Assembly: GCA_023460795.1 (NCBI GenBank)
Contig: JAEWPC010000037.1
Span: 1 to 58,009, forward strand
Reading direction: 5' to 3'
From: Bacillota bacterium
GTDB taxonomy: Bacteria; Bacillota; Bacilli; Paenibacillales; Paenibacillaceae
DNA length: 58,009 bases
Shown in pieces: positions 35,346 through 43,520 of the stretch (positions are counted from its first letter, which is position 1; the number at the start of each line of letters is the position of its first letter). The notes under the pieces are model-generated. The model had not been told where the DNA came from. It ran no database searches and saw only the letters and a program-made list of their open reading frames with translations. Position numbers and translations under genes: made by a program.

Positions 35346-35888
35346 ATGGATCGCAAGGATGCCCATGTCGTCGAACTGGACGTGAGACCTCACCTGCGCA
35401 ATAAGCTTGAGCCGTTCCAGATCATCATGGATACGGTCGGCAAGCTGGAGAAGGACGATATATTCGTGCTGCATGCAACGTTTAAACCTACACCGCTCTT
35501 CGGCGTGCTGAAGATCAAAGGCTTCGCCGGCAAAGCCGAGCAGTTCGGCAAGGACCACTGGATTTCCACGTTCGTGCGCCGGAAGAACAAGCATTGGCTT
35601 AACGAAGACGCGGATACCGTCGCTCAGGAACCGGATGCAGAATCGGACGCCGGTTCAACGGGCAACGGTCCCGAGACGATTACGCTCGACAACCGCGGCT
35701 TGGAGCCGCCGCAGCCGATGATCCGCACGCTGTCCGCGCTGGAGCGCATTCGTTCGGGTGGCGAAGTCGCCATCCATAACGACCGCGTGCCGATGTTCCT
35801 GATCGAGGAACTGCAAGGCTTGGGTTATCCGTACACGGTTGAAGAACAACCGGATGGCTCCGCCAAAGTAAAGATCCGCAAACCATAA
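35346..35888 (+). CDS. Two-domain DUF2249 protein
   Basis: 180 residues. Residues about 8-75 form one DUF2249-type domain (ELDVRPHLRNKLEPFQIIM). An Asp/Glu/Ser linker (about 85-110) joins it to a second domain (LDNRGLEPPQPMIRTLSALERIRSGGEVAIHNDR). Duplicated DUF2249 proteins occur in anaerobic nitrogen-oxide gene sets. It probably acts with the short DUF2249 protein of the same operon. Confidence 0.85.
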   Translation: MDRKDAHVVELDVRPHLRNKLEPFQIIMDTVGKLEKDDIFVLHATFKPTPLFGVLKIKGFAGKAEQFGKDHWISTFVRRKNKHWLNEDADTVAQEPDAESDAGSTGNGPETITLDNRGLEPPQPMIRTLSALERIRSGGEVAIHNDRVPMFLIEELQGLGYPYTVEEQPDGSAKVKIRKP

Positions 35889-35911
35889 ATCTCACTAAGG
35901 AGGCGAGAACG

Positions 35912-37144
35912 ATGTCCCGTCTCCCTTTTCTTTTCATCGTTACCGGGATTATCGGGTTCGTAGCCTATCAAGCCGCATCGCTTGCATCGTTGTTCGGATT
36001 TCTCGGCGACGGCGTTCGCGGCCCTTCGGGCTGGTTTCACGTCCATCTATTCGTGCTCGGATGGGCCACGATGCTCGCCATGGGAGCCGTCTATCAGCTC
36101 ATTCACGTCATCCTGCAAACCCCGATCTACAGCGAACGTCTCGGATACGTTCATTACTCGGTGTTCACCGTCGGCTTAACGGGACTGCTGTACGGCTTTA
36201 TAAGCAGCGAGATTCTCGTGATCGCCGTGTTCGCTACGCTCGCGTTCCTCGGGATTCTGCTGTTCGCGTGGAATATGGCGGTCACGCTCATGAAGGCTTC
36301 GCGGTGGAACGCCATCACGGTTAGCGCCGCCTGCTCCGTGTTATACCTGGTGCTGACGGGCGTATCCGGCATGGCGATGGGGATCAACTTCGCGACGGGC
36401 TGGTTCGCCGATTACCACGAGAACCTGTTCGGGGCGCATATATGGATGGGGACGGTCGGTTGGTTCGGATTGTTGATTACCGGATTCAGCTACAAAATGC
36501 TCCCGATGTTCTACCTGGCCCACGATTACCCTACAAAGCCGCAAAGCATCGTTCTGATTGTATGGAATGCCTCGGTAGTCGTTGGCGCTGTTTCGTTCCT
36601 CAAAGGGGGCGACGGTTGGTTCACCTGGTTCGCGCTGTCGTTGCTTGCGGCGGCCGTCGTCGTGTACAACGTTCACCTGCTTCAAGTGAAGAAGGCAAGA
36701 CATAAGCGTACGCCCGGCTCGGGCATTCAATGGTCTCTCTATTGCAGTCAAGCCTTCGCATGCGCGCTAATCGGAGCGCTCATCTATACGGGCGTGTTTC
36801 CTGATCGGCTCCTTAACGCCGAATCCGTCCTAGTTGCCGGATGGCTTTACTTAGGCGGCTGGGTGTCGTTCACGATTCTGAGCTACGCTTCGAAGATCGT
36901 CCCGTTCCTGTGGTGGACGCGCAAATACGGCAAACGCGCGGGCAAACCCGGCACTCCGATGATGGCCGACTTGCTTAGCGATAAGAAGGTCAACGCAGGT
37001 TTGACGGCGATCGCCGCATCCTCTCTCCTGCTGATCTCGGCGATAGCGACCGGAGCCGAAACGTTCATTACGATCGCCGGCGCCACATTAGCGGCATTCT
37101 CGGCAGCCTATATTGCGCTTATAAGCTTTGTATTCGCTAGATAA
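35912..37144 (+). CDS. Twelve-helix membrane protein, heme-copper-oxidase/NnrS-like
   Basis: 410 residues with about 12 predicted helices. Conserved histidines stand in GWFHVHLFVLGWATM, YQLIHVIL, ENLFGAHIWMGTVGWFG and MFYLAHDYP, in an arrangement reminiscent of heme-copper oxidase subunit I and NnrS-type proteins. The copper-ligand pattern of a true oxidase is not evident. It follows the DUF2249 genes and shares their Crp/Fnr promoter, so nitric oxide or nitrite stress handling is a plausible role. This is inference. Confidence 0.7.
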   Translation: MSRLPFLFIVTGIIGFVAYQAASLASLFGFLGDGVRGPSGWFHVHLFVLGWATMLAMGAVYQLIHVILQTPIYSERLGYVHYSVFTVGLTGLLYGFISSEILVIAVFATLAFLGILLFAWNMAVTLMKASRWNAITVSAACSVLYLVLTGVSGMAMGINFATGWFADYHENLFGAHIWMGTVGWFGLLITGFSYKMLPMFYLAHDYPTKPQSIVLIVWNASVVVGAVSFLKGGDGWFTWFALSLLAAAVVVYNVHLLQVKKARHKRTPGSGIQWSLYCSQAFACALIGALIYTGVFPDRLLNAESVLVAGWLYLGGWVSFTILSYASKIVPFLWWTRKYGKRAGKPGTPMMADLLSDKKVNAGLTAIAASSLLLISAIATGAETFITIAGATLAAFSAAYIALISFVFAR

Positions 37145-37166
37145 ACAGAGATTGGAGCGGATTCGT

Positions 37167-37472
37167 ATGAATAACGCGGAACAGCTTCGCGAGCTGCTGA
37201 AAGAGGTATACGACCCGGAGCTCGGCGTCAATATCGTGGATCTCGGACTTGTCTATGAGTTAGCGGAACAGCCAGACAAGATCTATGTCAGGATGACGCT
37301 GACGACACCGGGCTGCCCGATGCACGATACGATCGTCGGAGCGGTCAAATGGACGTTGACCGAGAACACGAACAAGGCCGACATAGAAGTCGACCTGGTG
37401 TGGGAGCCGAAATGGTCTCCGAGCATGATGAGCGAGGCGGCTAAGGAGATTTTGGGCACCGATACCTTTTAA
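37167..37472 (+). CDS. MIP18/DUF59 family Fe-S assembly protein
   Basis: 101 residues from ATG 37167, seven bases after TTGGAGCGG. The family motif DPELGVNIVDLGLVY and the loop TTPGCPMHD with its conserved Cys are present. Such proteins (PaaD/SufT type) help assemble Fe-S clusters. As last gene of the DUF2249 unit it may serve cluster insertion for the nearby Fe-S enzymes. Confidence 0.9.
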   Translation: MNNAEQLRELLKEVYDPELGVNIVDLGLVYELAEQPDKIYVRMTLTTPGCPMHDTIVGAVKWTLTENTNKADIEVDLVWEPKWSPSMMSEAAKEILGTDTF

Positions 37473-37506
37473 CCTAAGGAGGCTAGTCCCCGACAATTAA
37501 CAAAAA

Positions 37507-37541
37507 AACCGAGAACCCTCTATCCATGAGGGCTCTCGGTT
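37507..37541. terminator. Bidirectional terminator between DUF59 and cupin genes
   Basis: AACCGAGA pairs with TCTCGGTT, with a CCCTC/GAGGG stem inside; T and A runs flank both sides. Confidence 0.82.
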
Positions 37542-37566
37542 ACTATTATGTTGACATGTTCTGTCA

Positions 37567-37908
37567 TCAGACATCCTGCAAGTACTTCTTGCTCGGCACC
37601 TTGCTTAAGACGACATACAGTCTGGCAGGCGCCTTGCCGGTGTTGCTGAACGAGAACAGCTCGTCACCCCCGCACCATACCGTATCCTGCGCGCTAACCT
37701 CGGTGTCCACGCCGTCGACGGTGATCGTGCCGAATCCCTCCAATACGATCAGGAACAAGTCGGTGCCCGGATGCTTGTGCGGAGGAAGCGCTTGGCCTTC
37801 CACGAAGTTCAGCACGAAAGCCGCGCTTTCCCCTTTCTGGAACAGCATCCGCTTCGTGAAGCGCTCCGGCGAAAACTCGCGTACCGATTCCAACGATTTC
37901 TTTTCCAT
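37567..37908 (-). CDS. Cupin-domain protein
   Basis: 113 residues from ATG 37908 after AAGGGG. A small single-domain cupin: LPPHKHPGTDLFLIVLEG holds the first metal-binding motif (HxH...), and the second motif is weak. It is the last gene of the nitrate-reductase-like operon. Role unknown; small cupins often bind metals or ligands. Confidence 0.78.
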   Translation of the reverse strand: MEKKSLESVREFSPERFTKRMLFQKGESAAFVLNFVEGQALPPHKHPGTDLFLIVLEGFGTITVDGVDTEVSAQDTVWCGGDELFSFSNTGKAPARLYVVLSKVPSKKYLQDV

Positions 37909-37922
37909 CGCGATGTACCCCT

Positions 37923-38198
37923 TTACAATAGAATCGCTTTGTAGATCAGCTTGGCTTGCTCGTCTACGGATTCGAACGTGTTGCCATTCAACCTGGTGTG
38001 AGTCTGGGCGAACAACGGTACGGATAGAAACTGAAATTCGTTCATATACAGGGCTAGGACACGATCGTTGTCTATTAATTGTACCCGATGAAGGGTGATA
38101 AGCTTCGGCGGAGCAAGCGGATCGAGGCCGAGTTGGTCTTCGATCCGGATGTCCACGAGCTTGCCGACCCATCCTGCCAGTTTGCTCTCCCAATCCAT
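37923..38198 (-). CDS. Hypothetical protein in the nitrate-reductase-like operon
   Basis: 91 residues, soluble, no motif that I recognise. One base separates it from the upstream small gene, so it is coupled. Together with the 111-residue protein it occupies the place where nitrate reductase operons usually encode maturation factors, but there is no similarity I can see to NarJ or TorD. Confidence 0.7.
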   Translation of the reverse strand: MDWESKLAGWVGKLVDIRIEDQLGLDPLAPPKLITLHRVQLIDNDRVLALYMNEFQFLSVPLFAQTHTRLNGNTFESVDEQAKLIYKAILL

Positions 38199-38199
38199 C

Positions 38200-38535
38200 T
38201 TAGGCCGTCACCTTCTTCGTCAATCTGCAGCTGCCCGCGTCCTCCTTCGGCAATACCGTAAGCTGGTATCCGGTCAGCCAATCCCAACATTCGGACTCCA
38301 TTCGTTCTTCAAGCCGGCCGATCACTTCTTCCTCGGTCGTTAACGGCGTTAATCCATTCGCTTCGACAACGACGATATGGATAGCCTCTTCCGTTCTGCC
38401 ATACGCATTCCACTTGGCCGCGGCATCCAACACCCGCTTCATCTCCAGGCGAACCTCGCCAAGCAGCTGCTCGCAATCGCCGCCGTCGCGGATGAATACC
38501 AAATTGAGCTCGTATTCGCTAGGCACTGTGCTCAC
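38200..38535 (-). CDS. Hypothetical protein in the nitrate-reductase-like operon
   Basis: 111 residues, start GTG 38535, overlapping the end of narK-PAS by 17 bp. Acidic, with a central helix-strand-rich part (EEAIHIVVVEANGLTPLTTEEEV). Not recognised. Tight coupling to narK suggests co-regulation with nitrate uptake. Confidence 0.68.
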   Translation of the reverse strand: MSTVPSEYELNLVFIRDGGDCEQLLGEVRLEMKRVLDAAAKWNAYGRTEEAIHIVVVEANGLTPLTTEEEVIGRLEERMESECWDWLTGYQLTVLPKEDAGSCRLTKKVTA

Positions 38536-40045
38536 TTCCGATCCATTGCTCTCGTTGATTCGTAATATCGCTGAACAAACCCGCGTAATTGATGATTTCG
38601 CCCGATTCGTTGCGTACGGCGCTGATCGTCAGCCATTCCGCATACACTTCTCCGTTCTTCTTGCGGTTCCAGATCTCTCCCTGCCAGAAACCGTGCTCCT
38701 GGATCGCGCTCCACATCTTCCTGTAGAACTCGGAGTCTTGTCTTCCGGATTTCAAGAAGCTCGGTTTGCGGCCGATGACCTCTTCCGCGGCGTATCCGGT
38801 CAGTTTCGTGAACGACGCGTTAACGGACAGGATTGTACCGCTTAGATCGGTGATCAGAATGCCTTCCACCGTATGATCGATCACGCGTTGCGCCAAACCA
38901 AGCTTTTCTTGATAGAACAAGAAGATGATGAGGCACACGCTCGCCAGCGCCACTTGCGATAGTGCCATGAACCCGATCGCGTAATGACCTGTCGCGTTGA
39001 ACAGAATCGTCAGCATCAGCGGCGGGAAAAATCCGCCCAAGCCCCCGAACGCGGATATTAATCCGTTGGCAATACCGGCCTGCTTCGTAAAGTACAGCGG
39101 CACAAGCTTGAATATCGTACCGTTCCCCAACCCCGCGCAGAAGGCAACGGTTAAGCAGCCTACCGTGTACCAGGTCATATCCGGCGCGAAAGACAACAAG
39201 ATGGCGGCCGCGGTCAAACCGGAGAAGACGAACATCAAAATTTTAAACGGATTGAATTTGTCCCCGAGCCAGCCGCCGATCGGACGCATCGCCGTAGCCA
39301 GCGCGATAAATCCGCCTACCCGCATGCCCGCATCCACTTTGCTAAGCTCGAAGTGAGTGGTCAGGAAATTCGGCAAGTAGACCGTAAACGCGACGAACGA
39401 GCCGAACGTAATGAAGTAGAAGAAACAAAGCAGCCATAGCTTGCTATTACGGGACACTTCTTTGATCTGTTTGACGAGCGGCGTCTGCACCTTAGGCTCG
39501 TCTTTATCCCCAAGCAGGAAGTTGAGCGATGCCATCGCGATCAGCAGGATGCTGTAAGCGAGTATCGTGTGCGACCAGCCGATCTGTTTCGCCAGCACCG
39601 GCGCGCCGAACGTGGATACCGCCGTACCCAAGTTGCCGATCCCGTAGATGCCGTTCACGAAGCCGTGACGGTTTTTCGGATAATACTTCGGCAACGACGT
39701 AACGCCGACCGAGAATACCGCGCCTCCGATCCCGAGGAAGAAGCCGCCGATAATCAGGTCCGAGAACGAATCCGCTTGGCTGAGCCAGAGGATCGGTGCC
39801 AGACAGAGAATAAAGCTGATGGTGAATATCCTTCTCGCGCCGAATCGGTTCGTCCAGTAACCGATCGGAATTCGCAGGACCGAGCCGAGCAATACCGGAA
39901 TCGCCGTAACGAGCGTAAGCTGTCCGGACGTCATATGGATGTCTTCTTTAATGGACGGCATGAGCGAGGACAGAATCACCCATACCGCGAACCCGAGAAC
40001 GAGGCTGATCGTCTGCAGCGGGAGCTGCCGGCCTTGAACGTTCAT
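38519..40045 (-). CDS. narK: NarK-type nitrate/nitrite transporter fused to a C-terminal PAS domain
   Basis: 508 residues. Residues 1 to about 385 are a 12-helix MFS transporter with both nitrate-porter signature regions: KYYPKNRHGFVNGIYGIGN and AGLGNGTIFKLVPLYF. After the last helix (FLFYQEKLGL) residues about 390-500 form a complete PAS domain: HTVEGILITDLSGTILSVN and then FWQGEIWNRKKNGEVYAEW and ITNQRE at the end. No kinase, GGDEF or other output domain follows. A sensor domain on a nitrate transporter is unusual; it may gate transport by redox, nitrate or a ligand. It overlaps the small membrane protein gene by ATGA. Confidence 0.9.
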   Translation of the reverse strand: MNVQGRQLPLQTISLVLGFAVWVILSSLMPSIKEDIHMTSGQLTLVTAIPVLLGSVLRIPIGYWTNRFGARRIFTISFILCLAPILWLSQADSFSDLIIGGFFLGIGGAVFSVGVTSLPKYYPKNRHGFVNGIYGIGNLGTAVSTFGAPVLAKQIGWSHTILAYSILLIAMASLNFLLGDKDEPKVQTPLVKQIKEVSRNSKLWLLCFFYFITFGSFVAFTVYLPNFLTTHFELSKVDAGMRVGGFIALATAMRPIGGWLGDKFNPFKILMFVFSGLTAAAILLSFAPDMTWYTVGCLTVAFCAGLGNGTIFKLVPLYFTKQAGIANGLISAFGGLGGFFPPLMLTILFNATGHYAIGFMALSQVALASVCLIIFLFYQEKLGLAQRVIDHTVEGILITDLSGTILSVNASFTKLTGYAAEEVIGRKPSFLKSGRQDSEFYRKMWSAIQEHGFWQGEIWNRKKNGEVYAEWLTISAVRNESGEIINYAGLFSDITNQREQWIGSEHSA

Positions 40046-40230
40046 GCGCGATCACGCTCCTTCTTGTAAATCCATAGGGACAGTGGAAAAAGAAGCACGT
40101 TGCAAGCCGCGTAAACGAGGACGAGACGAAACTTATCGTAGAAGAACGCATTAACCGTTAGCTGCGTGCACACGATGTTCAGGAACAGAACGATGGCAAG
40201 CAGGATGACCCCTCTCCAGCTACGTTTCAT
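40042..40230 (-). CDS. Small two-helix membrane protein
   Basis: 62 residues with two hydrophobic helices (about residues 7-26 and 34-53) and basic ends. Its stop overlaps narK and its start overlaps the Rieske gene by 11 bp, so it is firmly in the operon. It may be an accessory or quinone-site subunit of the reductase or of NarK. Not recognised. Confidence 0.72.
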   Translation of the reverse strand: MKRSWRGVILLAIVLFLNIVCTQLTVNAFFYDKFRLVLVYAACNVLLFPLSLWIYKKERDRA

Positions 40231-40774
40231 AACGTTTCACTCCCGTGGCGTAGACGGAGCCGTTCTCCGCCTTAAGCAGTATTTCGGGCAGCGGGCGCTT
40301 AGGCGGCCCGGCCGTCGGCTTTCCCGTACGTACGTCGAACATGCCGTGATGGCATGGACATAACAGCTCGCCGTCTTCTTTGCTCCAGAACACGGGGCAT
40401 TTCAGGTGCGTGCACGCGTTCTGATACGCTACGTACTCGTTCTCGCCCAGCCGGACCAGTAGTGCGGAATCGTGCTCGCCGGGGTAAGAGAACTCTATGG
40501 CGTCGCCGACCTTCAGCTCGGACGCAGTGGCGATTTTCTTCGGTTCGTAAGATTTCTTCTTGATTCCCGTCAGCTCGTTAAAAGCGATCGTGCCCCAAGG
40601 CAGCGTCGAGACGGCGAATACGCCTGCGGCGCCAACCATCGTCTTCATGAAACCGCGTCGGTCGAGCTTCCGTTCGCCCAGCTTGCGGATATTGTGCGTA
40701 TAGTTATCTTCGGGAAAAGGGATCTGTCCGTTCTTGACGTTACTGCCGTTGTTGCCCTTCTGCTCCTGATCCAT
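40220..40774 (-). CDS. Rieske [2Fe-2S] protein with Tat-type anchor
   Basis: 184 residues from ATG 40774, ten bases after AAAGGAG; GTG at 40783 overlaps that ribosome site. Residues about 38-65 are a twin-arginine-type anchor (RRGFMKTMVGAAGVF). The Rieske domain holds CTHLKC and CPCHHG ligand motifs. Such an anchor places the cluster on the outer side of the membrane, as in QcrA. It lies between the 4Fe-4S subunit and narK, pointing to an electron-transfer role in the same complex. Confidence 0.88.
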   Translation of the reverse strand: MDQEQKGNNGSNVKNGQIPFPEDNYTHNIRKLGERKLDRRGFMKTMVGAAGVFAVSTLPWGTIAFNELTGIKKKSYEPKKIATASELKVGDAIEFSYPGEHDSALLVRLGENEYVAYQNACTHLKCPVFWSKEDGELLCPCHHGMFDVRTGKPTAGPPKRPLPEILLKAENGSVYATGVKRYET

Positions 40775-40797
40775 ACGGCTCACTCCTTTACTCGCAG

Positions 40798-41361
40798 TTA
40801 GAACAGCTTCTGCTTGCCTTGAAGGATGCCCGGAAGGCTGATCTTCACGTTCGTGTCGCCTTCAAGCGGATCGTACAGCCCGTGGCTCGCCGTCCACTTG
40901 CCTAGCTGATGCTGCGATTGCTTCGCCGCCAGTTCTTCTTCCGACAGCCATTGCAGCGTATTGGTTGGGCACACCGACGCGCACATCGGCGGGATGTCTT
41001 CCTTCGTCCGGTCGTAGCACAGATCGCATTTGTACATCAGGTTCTGCTCGTCGTCGAACTTCGGAATGCCGTACGGACAAGCGATCGTGCAGTTCTGGCA
41101 GCCGATGCATTTCTCGACGAGAGCGGATAATACCGCGCCTTCCGGCGTCACTTGGATCGCTTGCGCCGGACAGCTTCTCGCGCATGCCGGATTGACGCAG
41201 TGCAGGCACATGAGCGGGATCGTCTGGCGATTCACGAGCGGGTTGACGTCGTATACGTAGTTGCGGTTGCGTTCGTCGTGACCCCCGCATTGCGTACAGG
41301 CGGCCAGGCAGCTGCGACAGCCGATGCAATTGTCCATTTCAATATACAGATGCTTCTTCAT
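40798..41361 (-). CDS. 4Fe-4S ferredoxin subunit of the molybdoenzyme
   Basis: 187 residues from ATG 41361, which overlaps the catalytic gene by ATGA. Four cysteine groups (CIGCRSCLAAC, CLHCVNPACARSC, CIGCQNCTIAC, CDLCYDRTKEDIPPMC followed by SVC) fit four [4Fe-4S] clusters, as in NarH/DmsB-type electron-transfer subunits. No signal peptide, so it faces the cytoplasm. It probably links the membrane subunit to the catalytic subunit. Confidence 0.92.
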   Translation of the reverse strand: MKKHLYIEMDNCIGCRSCLAACTQCGGHDERNRNYVYDVNPLVNRQTIPLMCLHCVNPACARSCPAQAIQVTPEGAVLSALVEKCIGCQNCTIACPYGIPKFDDEQNLMYKCDLCYDRTKEDIPPMCASVCPTNTLQWLSEEELAAKQSQHQLGKWTASHGLYDPLEGDTNVKISLPGILQGKQKLF

Positions 41362-43520
41362 TGGGCTGCCTCCAGCTTCGTGATTTGGGCAGCGCACGCT
41401 TTGAATTCCGGCATTCTCGACATCGGGTCAAGCGCCGGAATCGTGAGCAGATTGATCGATTGCTCATGCCCGAAATGGTAGGGAACGAAGACGGTATCCT
41501 TGCGGATCGCCTCGATAACTTTCACCTTGTAGATCGCTTCGCCGCGGCGCGTGAATAGCCGAACGCGCTCTTCATGCTCGATCCCGTATTGCTTCGCCGT
41601 CTCCGGATGCACTTCCACGTACGGCTCCGGGCACATGTCGCGCAAGAACGGTATCCGTCTCGTCTGGTTGCCCGACAAGTAGTGATAGACGACGCGGCCC
41701 GTCGTCAGCCGCAGCGGATACTGCTCGCAAGGCTCCTCCGCCGGCGGGCGGTACGGCAGCGCGCACAGCTTCGCTTTGCCGTCGGCATGGTAGAACTTCA
41801 TATCCAAGAACATGTGCGGCGTGCCGGGATCCTCCGCGCTGCGGCACGGCCAGAACACCCCGTTCTGACGTTCGATTTTGTCCCATGTCGCGCCGTAGTA
41901 ATCCGCATAACCGCCTTTGCTCGCCAAGCGGAACTCGTCCGCCACGTCCTTGGCTGTCTTCAGATGCCGGAAATATTGACCGCGGCCTAGCCGTTCAGCC
42001 AATTCGACTTGGATCAGCCAGTCCGGCTTCGACTCTCCGATAGGCTCCTGAGCTTTGTTGATTTTAATGATCCGGCCTTCCAGGTTCGTTACCGTCCCTT
42101 CGTCCTCCGACCAGGTGACGGACGGAAGCACGACGTCGGCGAACTCGGCGGATTCGGATAGATAGATGTCCGCGCAAACCATGAAGTCCAGCTGCTTCAG
42201 CGCCGCGCGCACGAAGTTCTGGTTCGGCGCCGATACGGCGGGATTCGAGCAAAGCAAGTATAGTCCGCGAATCGTCTTATCGTTCATCAGCTCGAACATC
42301 TCGTAAGCGGAAACGCCGGGCTCCGGCATCTCTTCCGGCGTAATGCCCCATACCTTGCACACTTCTTCGACGTGCTTCGGATTCGTCAGCTTGCGATAGC
42401 CCGGAAGCAAGTCGGACTTTTGCCCGTGCTCGCGTCCGCCTTGACCGTTGCCTTGGCCGGTGAACGTCGCGACGCCGGCTTTCGGACGGCCGATCTTGCC
42501 GGTGACCAGACACATGTTCGTGTAAGCCGAGACGTTGTCCGCGCCTCTCGTCTGCTGCTCGATGCCGCGAGCGAACATGACGATCGCGTTCGGCGCTTTA
42601 CCGTAAATTTCAGCCGCTCTAATCAGCTTCTCGGGTGCGACTCCGGTAATTTCGCTCGTATATTTCGGCGTGAATTCCTTCACGACTTCCGCTAGTTCGT
42701 CGAAGCCGCTCGCATGCGCGTCGACGAATGCCTTATCCGCGTAGCCGTTCTGAATGAGCAGGTTGACCATGCAGTTAGCGAGCGCCAAATCGGTGCCGGG
42801 ACGCAAATCCAGGTGAACGTCCGCTCTGCGCGCGATCGGCGTCTCGCGAGGGTCGGCGACGATGAGGTAGCCGCCCCGGTTCTGCACTTCCCACACCCGG
42901 AACATCGACGTCGGGTGGCATTCCGCCGTATTGCTGCCCGCGATGAACAAGCAATCCGTCTCGTGAACGTCCGTCCATGGCAGCGTGGAACCTCTGTCGA
43001 CGCCGAACGATCTCAAGAATCCGGCGGCAGCGCTTGACATGCAGAACCGTCCGTTATAGTCGATATATCTCGTCTGCAAGCCTACCCTTGCGAATTTGCC
43101 GGTTAAGTAACACTTCTCGTTCGTCATCGATACGCCGCTGAATACGGACAGCGAATCTTTGCCGTGGAATTTCCGCAGCTCCGTGAACTTGCGAACGATC
43201 AGATCGTACGCTTCCTCCCAGCTCGCTTCGCGGAATCCGTCCTTCGTTCCCTTATAAGCCGCGTTATCGCGGATCAACGGACGAAGCAGCCGGTCTTGGT
43301 GATTCGTCTGCTGGTACGCCGTAACGCCTTTCGGACACATTTTGCCGAGCGTGACCGGCCAGTCGTAGCGGGGCTCTACACCGATGATTTTATTCGTGGA
43401 CGTATCCACCCGCAGGTTCATGCCGCACTGCATGCCGCAGTAGGAGCAATGCGTCGGGACAAGCGTCTCGTTCGGGTGGTGTTTATTGGCGATGACTTTA
43501 AAGAATTTATCCTCTGGCAT
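41358..43520 (-). CDS. Nitrate-reductase-like molybdopterin oxidoreductase, catalytic subunit
   Basis: 720 residues. The N-terminal [4Fe-4S] motif is HCSYCGMQCGMN with GKMCPKG. The molybdenum region is GRFCMSSAAAGFLRSFG, where Cys would be the Mo ligand; this 'RxCMSS' motif is typical of NapA/NarB/NasC nitrate reductases rather than formate dehydrogenases. The C-terminal molydopterin-binding domain starts around LRLTTGRVVYHYLSGNQT. There is no Tat signal, so it should be cytoplasmic. It differs from NarG in length and motif. Nitrate as substrate is supported by NarK and the Crp/Fnr regulation, but not proved. Confidence 0.9.
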   Translation of the reverse strand: MPEDKFFKVIANKHHPNETLVPTHCSYCGMQCGMNLRVDTSTNKIIGVEPRYDWPVTLGKMCPKGVTAYQQTNHQDRLLRPLIRDNAAYKGTKDGFREASWEEAYDLIVRKFTELRKFHGKDSLSVFSGVSMTNEKCYLTGKFARVGLQTRYIDYNGRFCMSSAAAGFLRSFGVDRGSTLPWTDVHETDCLFIAGSNTAECHPTSMFRVWEVQNRGGYLIVADPRETPIARRADVHLDLRPGTDLALANCMVNLLIQNGYADKAFVDAHASGFDELAEVVKEFTPKYTSEITGVAPEKLIRAAEIYGKAPNAIVMFARGIEQQTRGADNVSAYTNMCLVTGKIGRPKAGVATFTGQGNGQGGREHGQKSDLLPGYRKLTNPKHVEEVCKVWGITPEEMPEPGVSAYEMFELMNDKTIRGLYLLCSNPAVSAPNQNFVRAALKQLDFMVCADIYLSESAEFADVVLPSVTWSEDEGTVTNLEGRIIKINKAQEPIGESKPDWLIQVELAERLGRGQYFRHLKTAKDVADEFRLASKGGYADYYGATWDKIERQNGVFWPCRSAEDPGTPHMFLDMKFYHADGKAKLCALPYRPPAEEPCEQYPLRLTTGRVVYHYLSGNQTRRIPFLRDMCPEPYVEVHPETAKQYGIEHEERVRLFTRRGEAIYKVKVIEAIRKDTVFVPYHFGHEQSINLLTIPALDPMSRMPEFKACAAQITKLEAAQ

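Noticed and set aside
41358..43520. Catalytic subunit as a formate dehydrogenase
   Set aside because: The Mo-ligand region reads RFCMSS, the nitrate reductase form, and not the Cys/Sec-His pattern of formate dehydrogenases.
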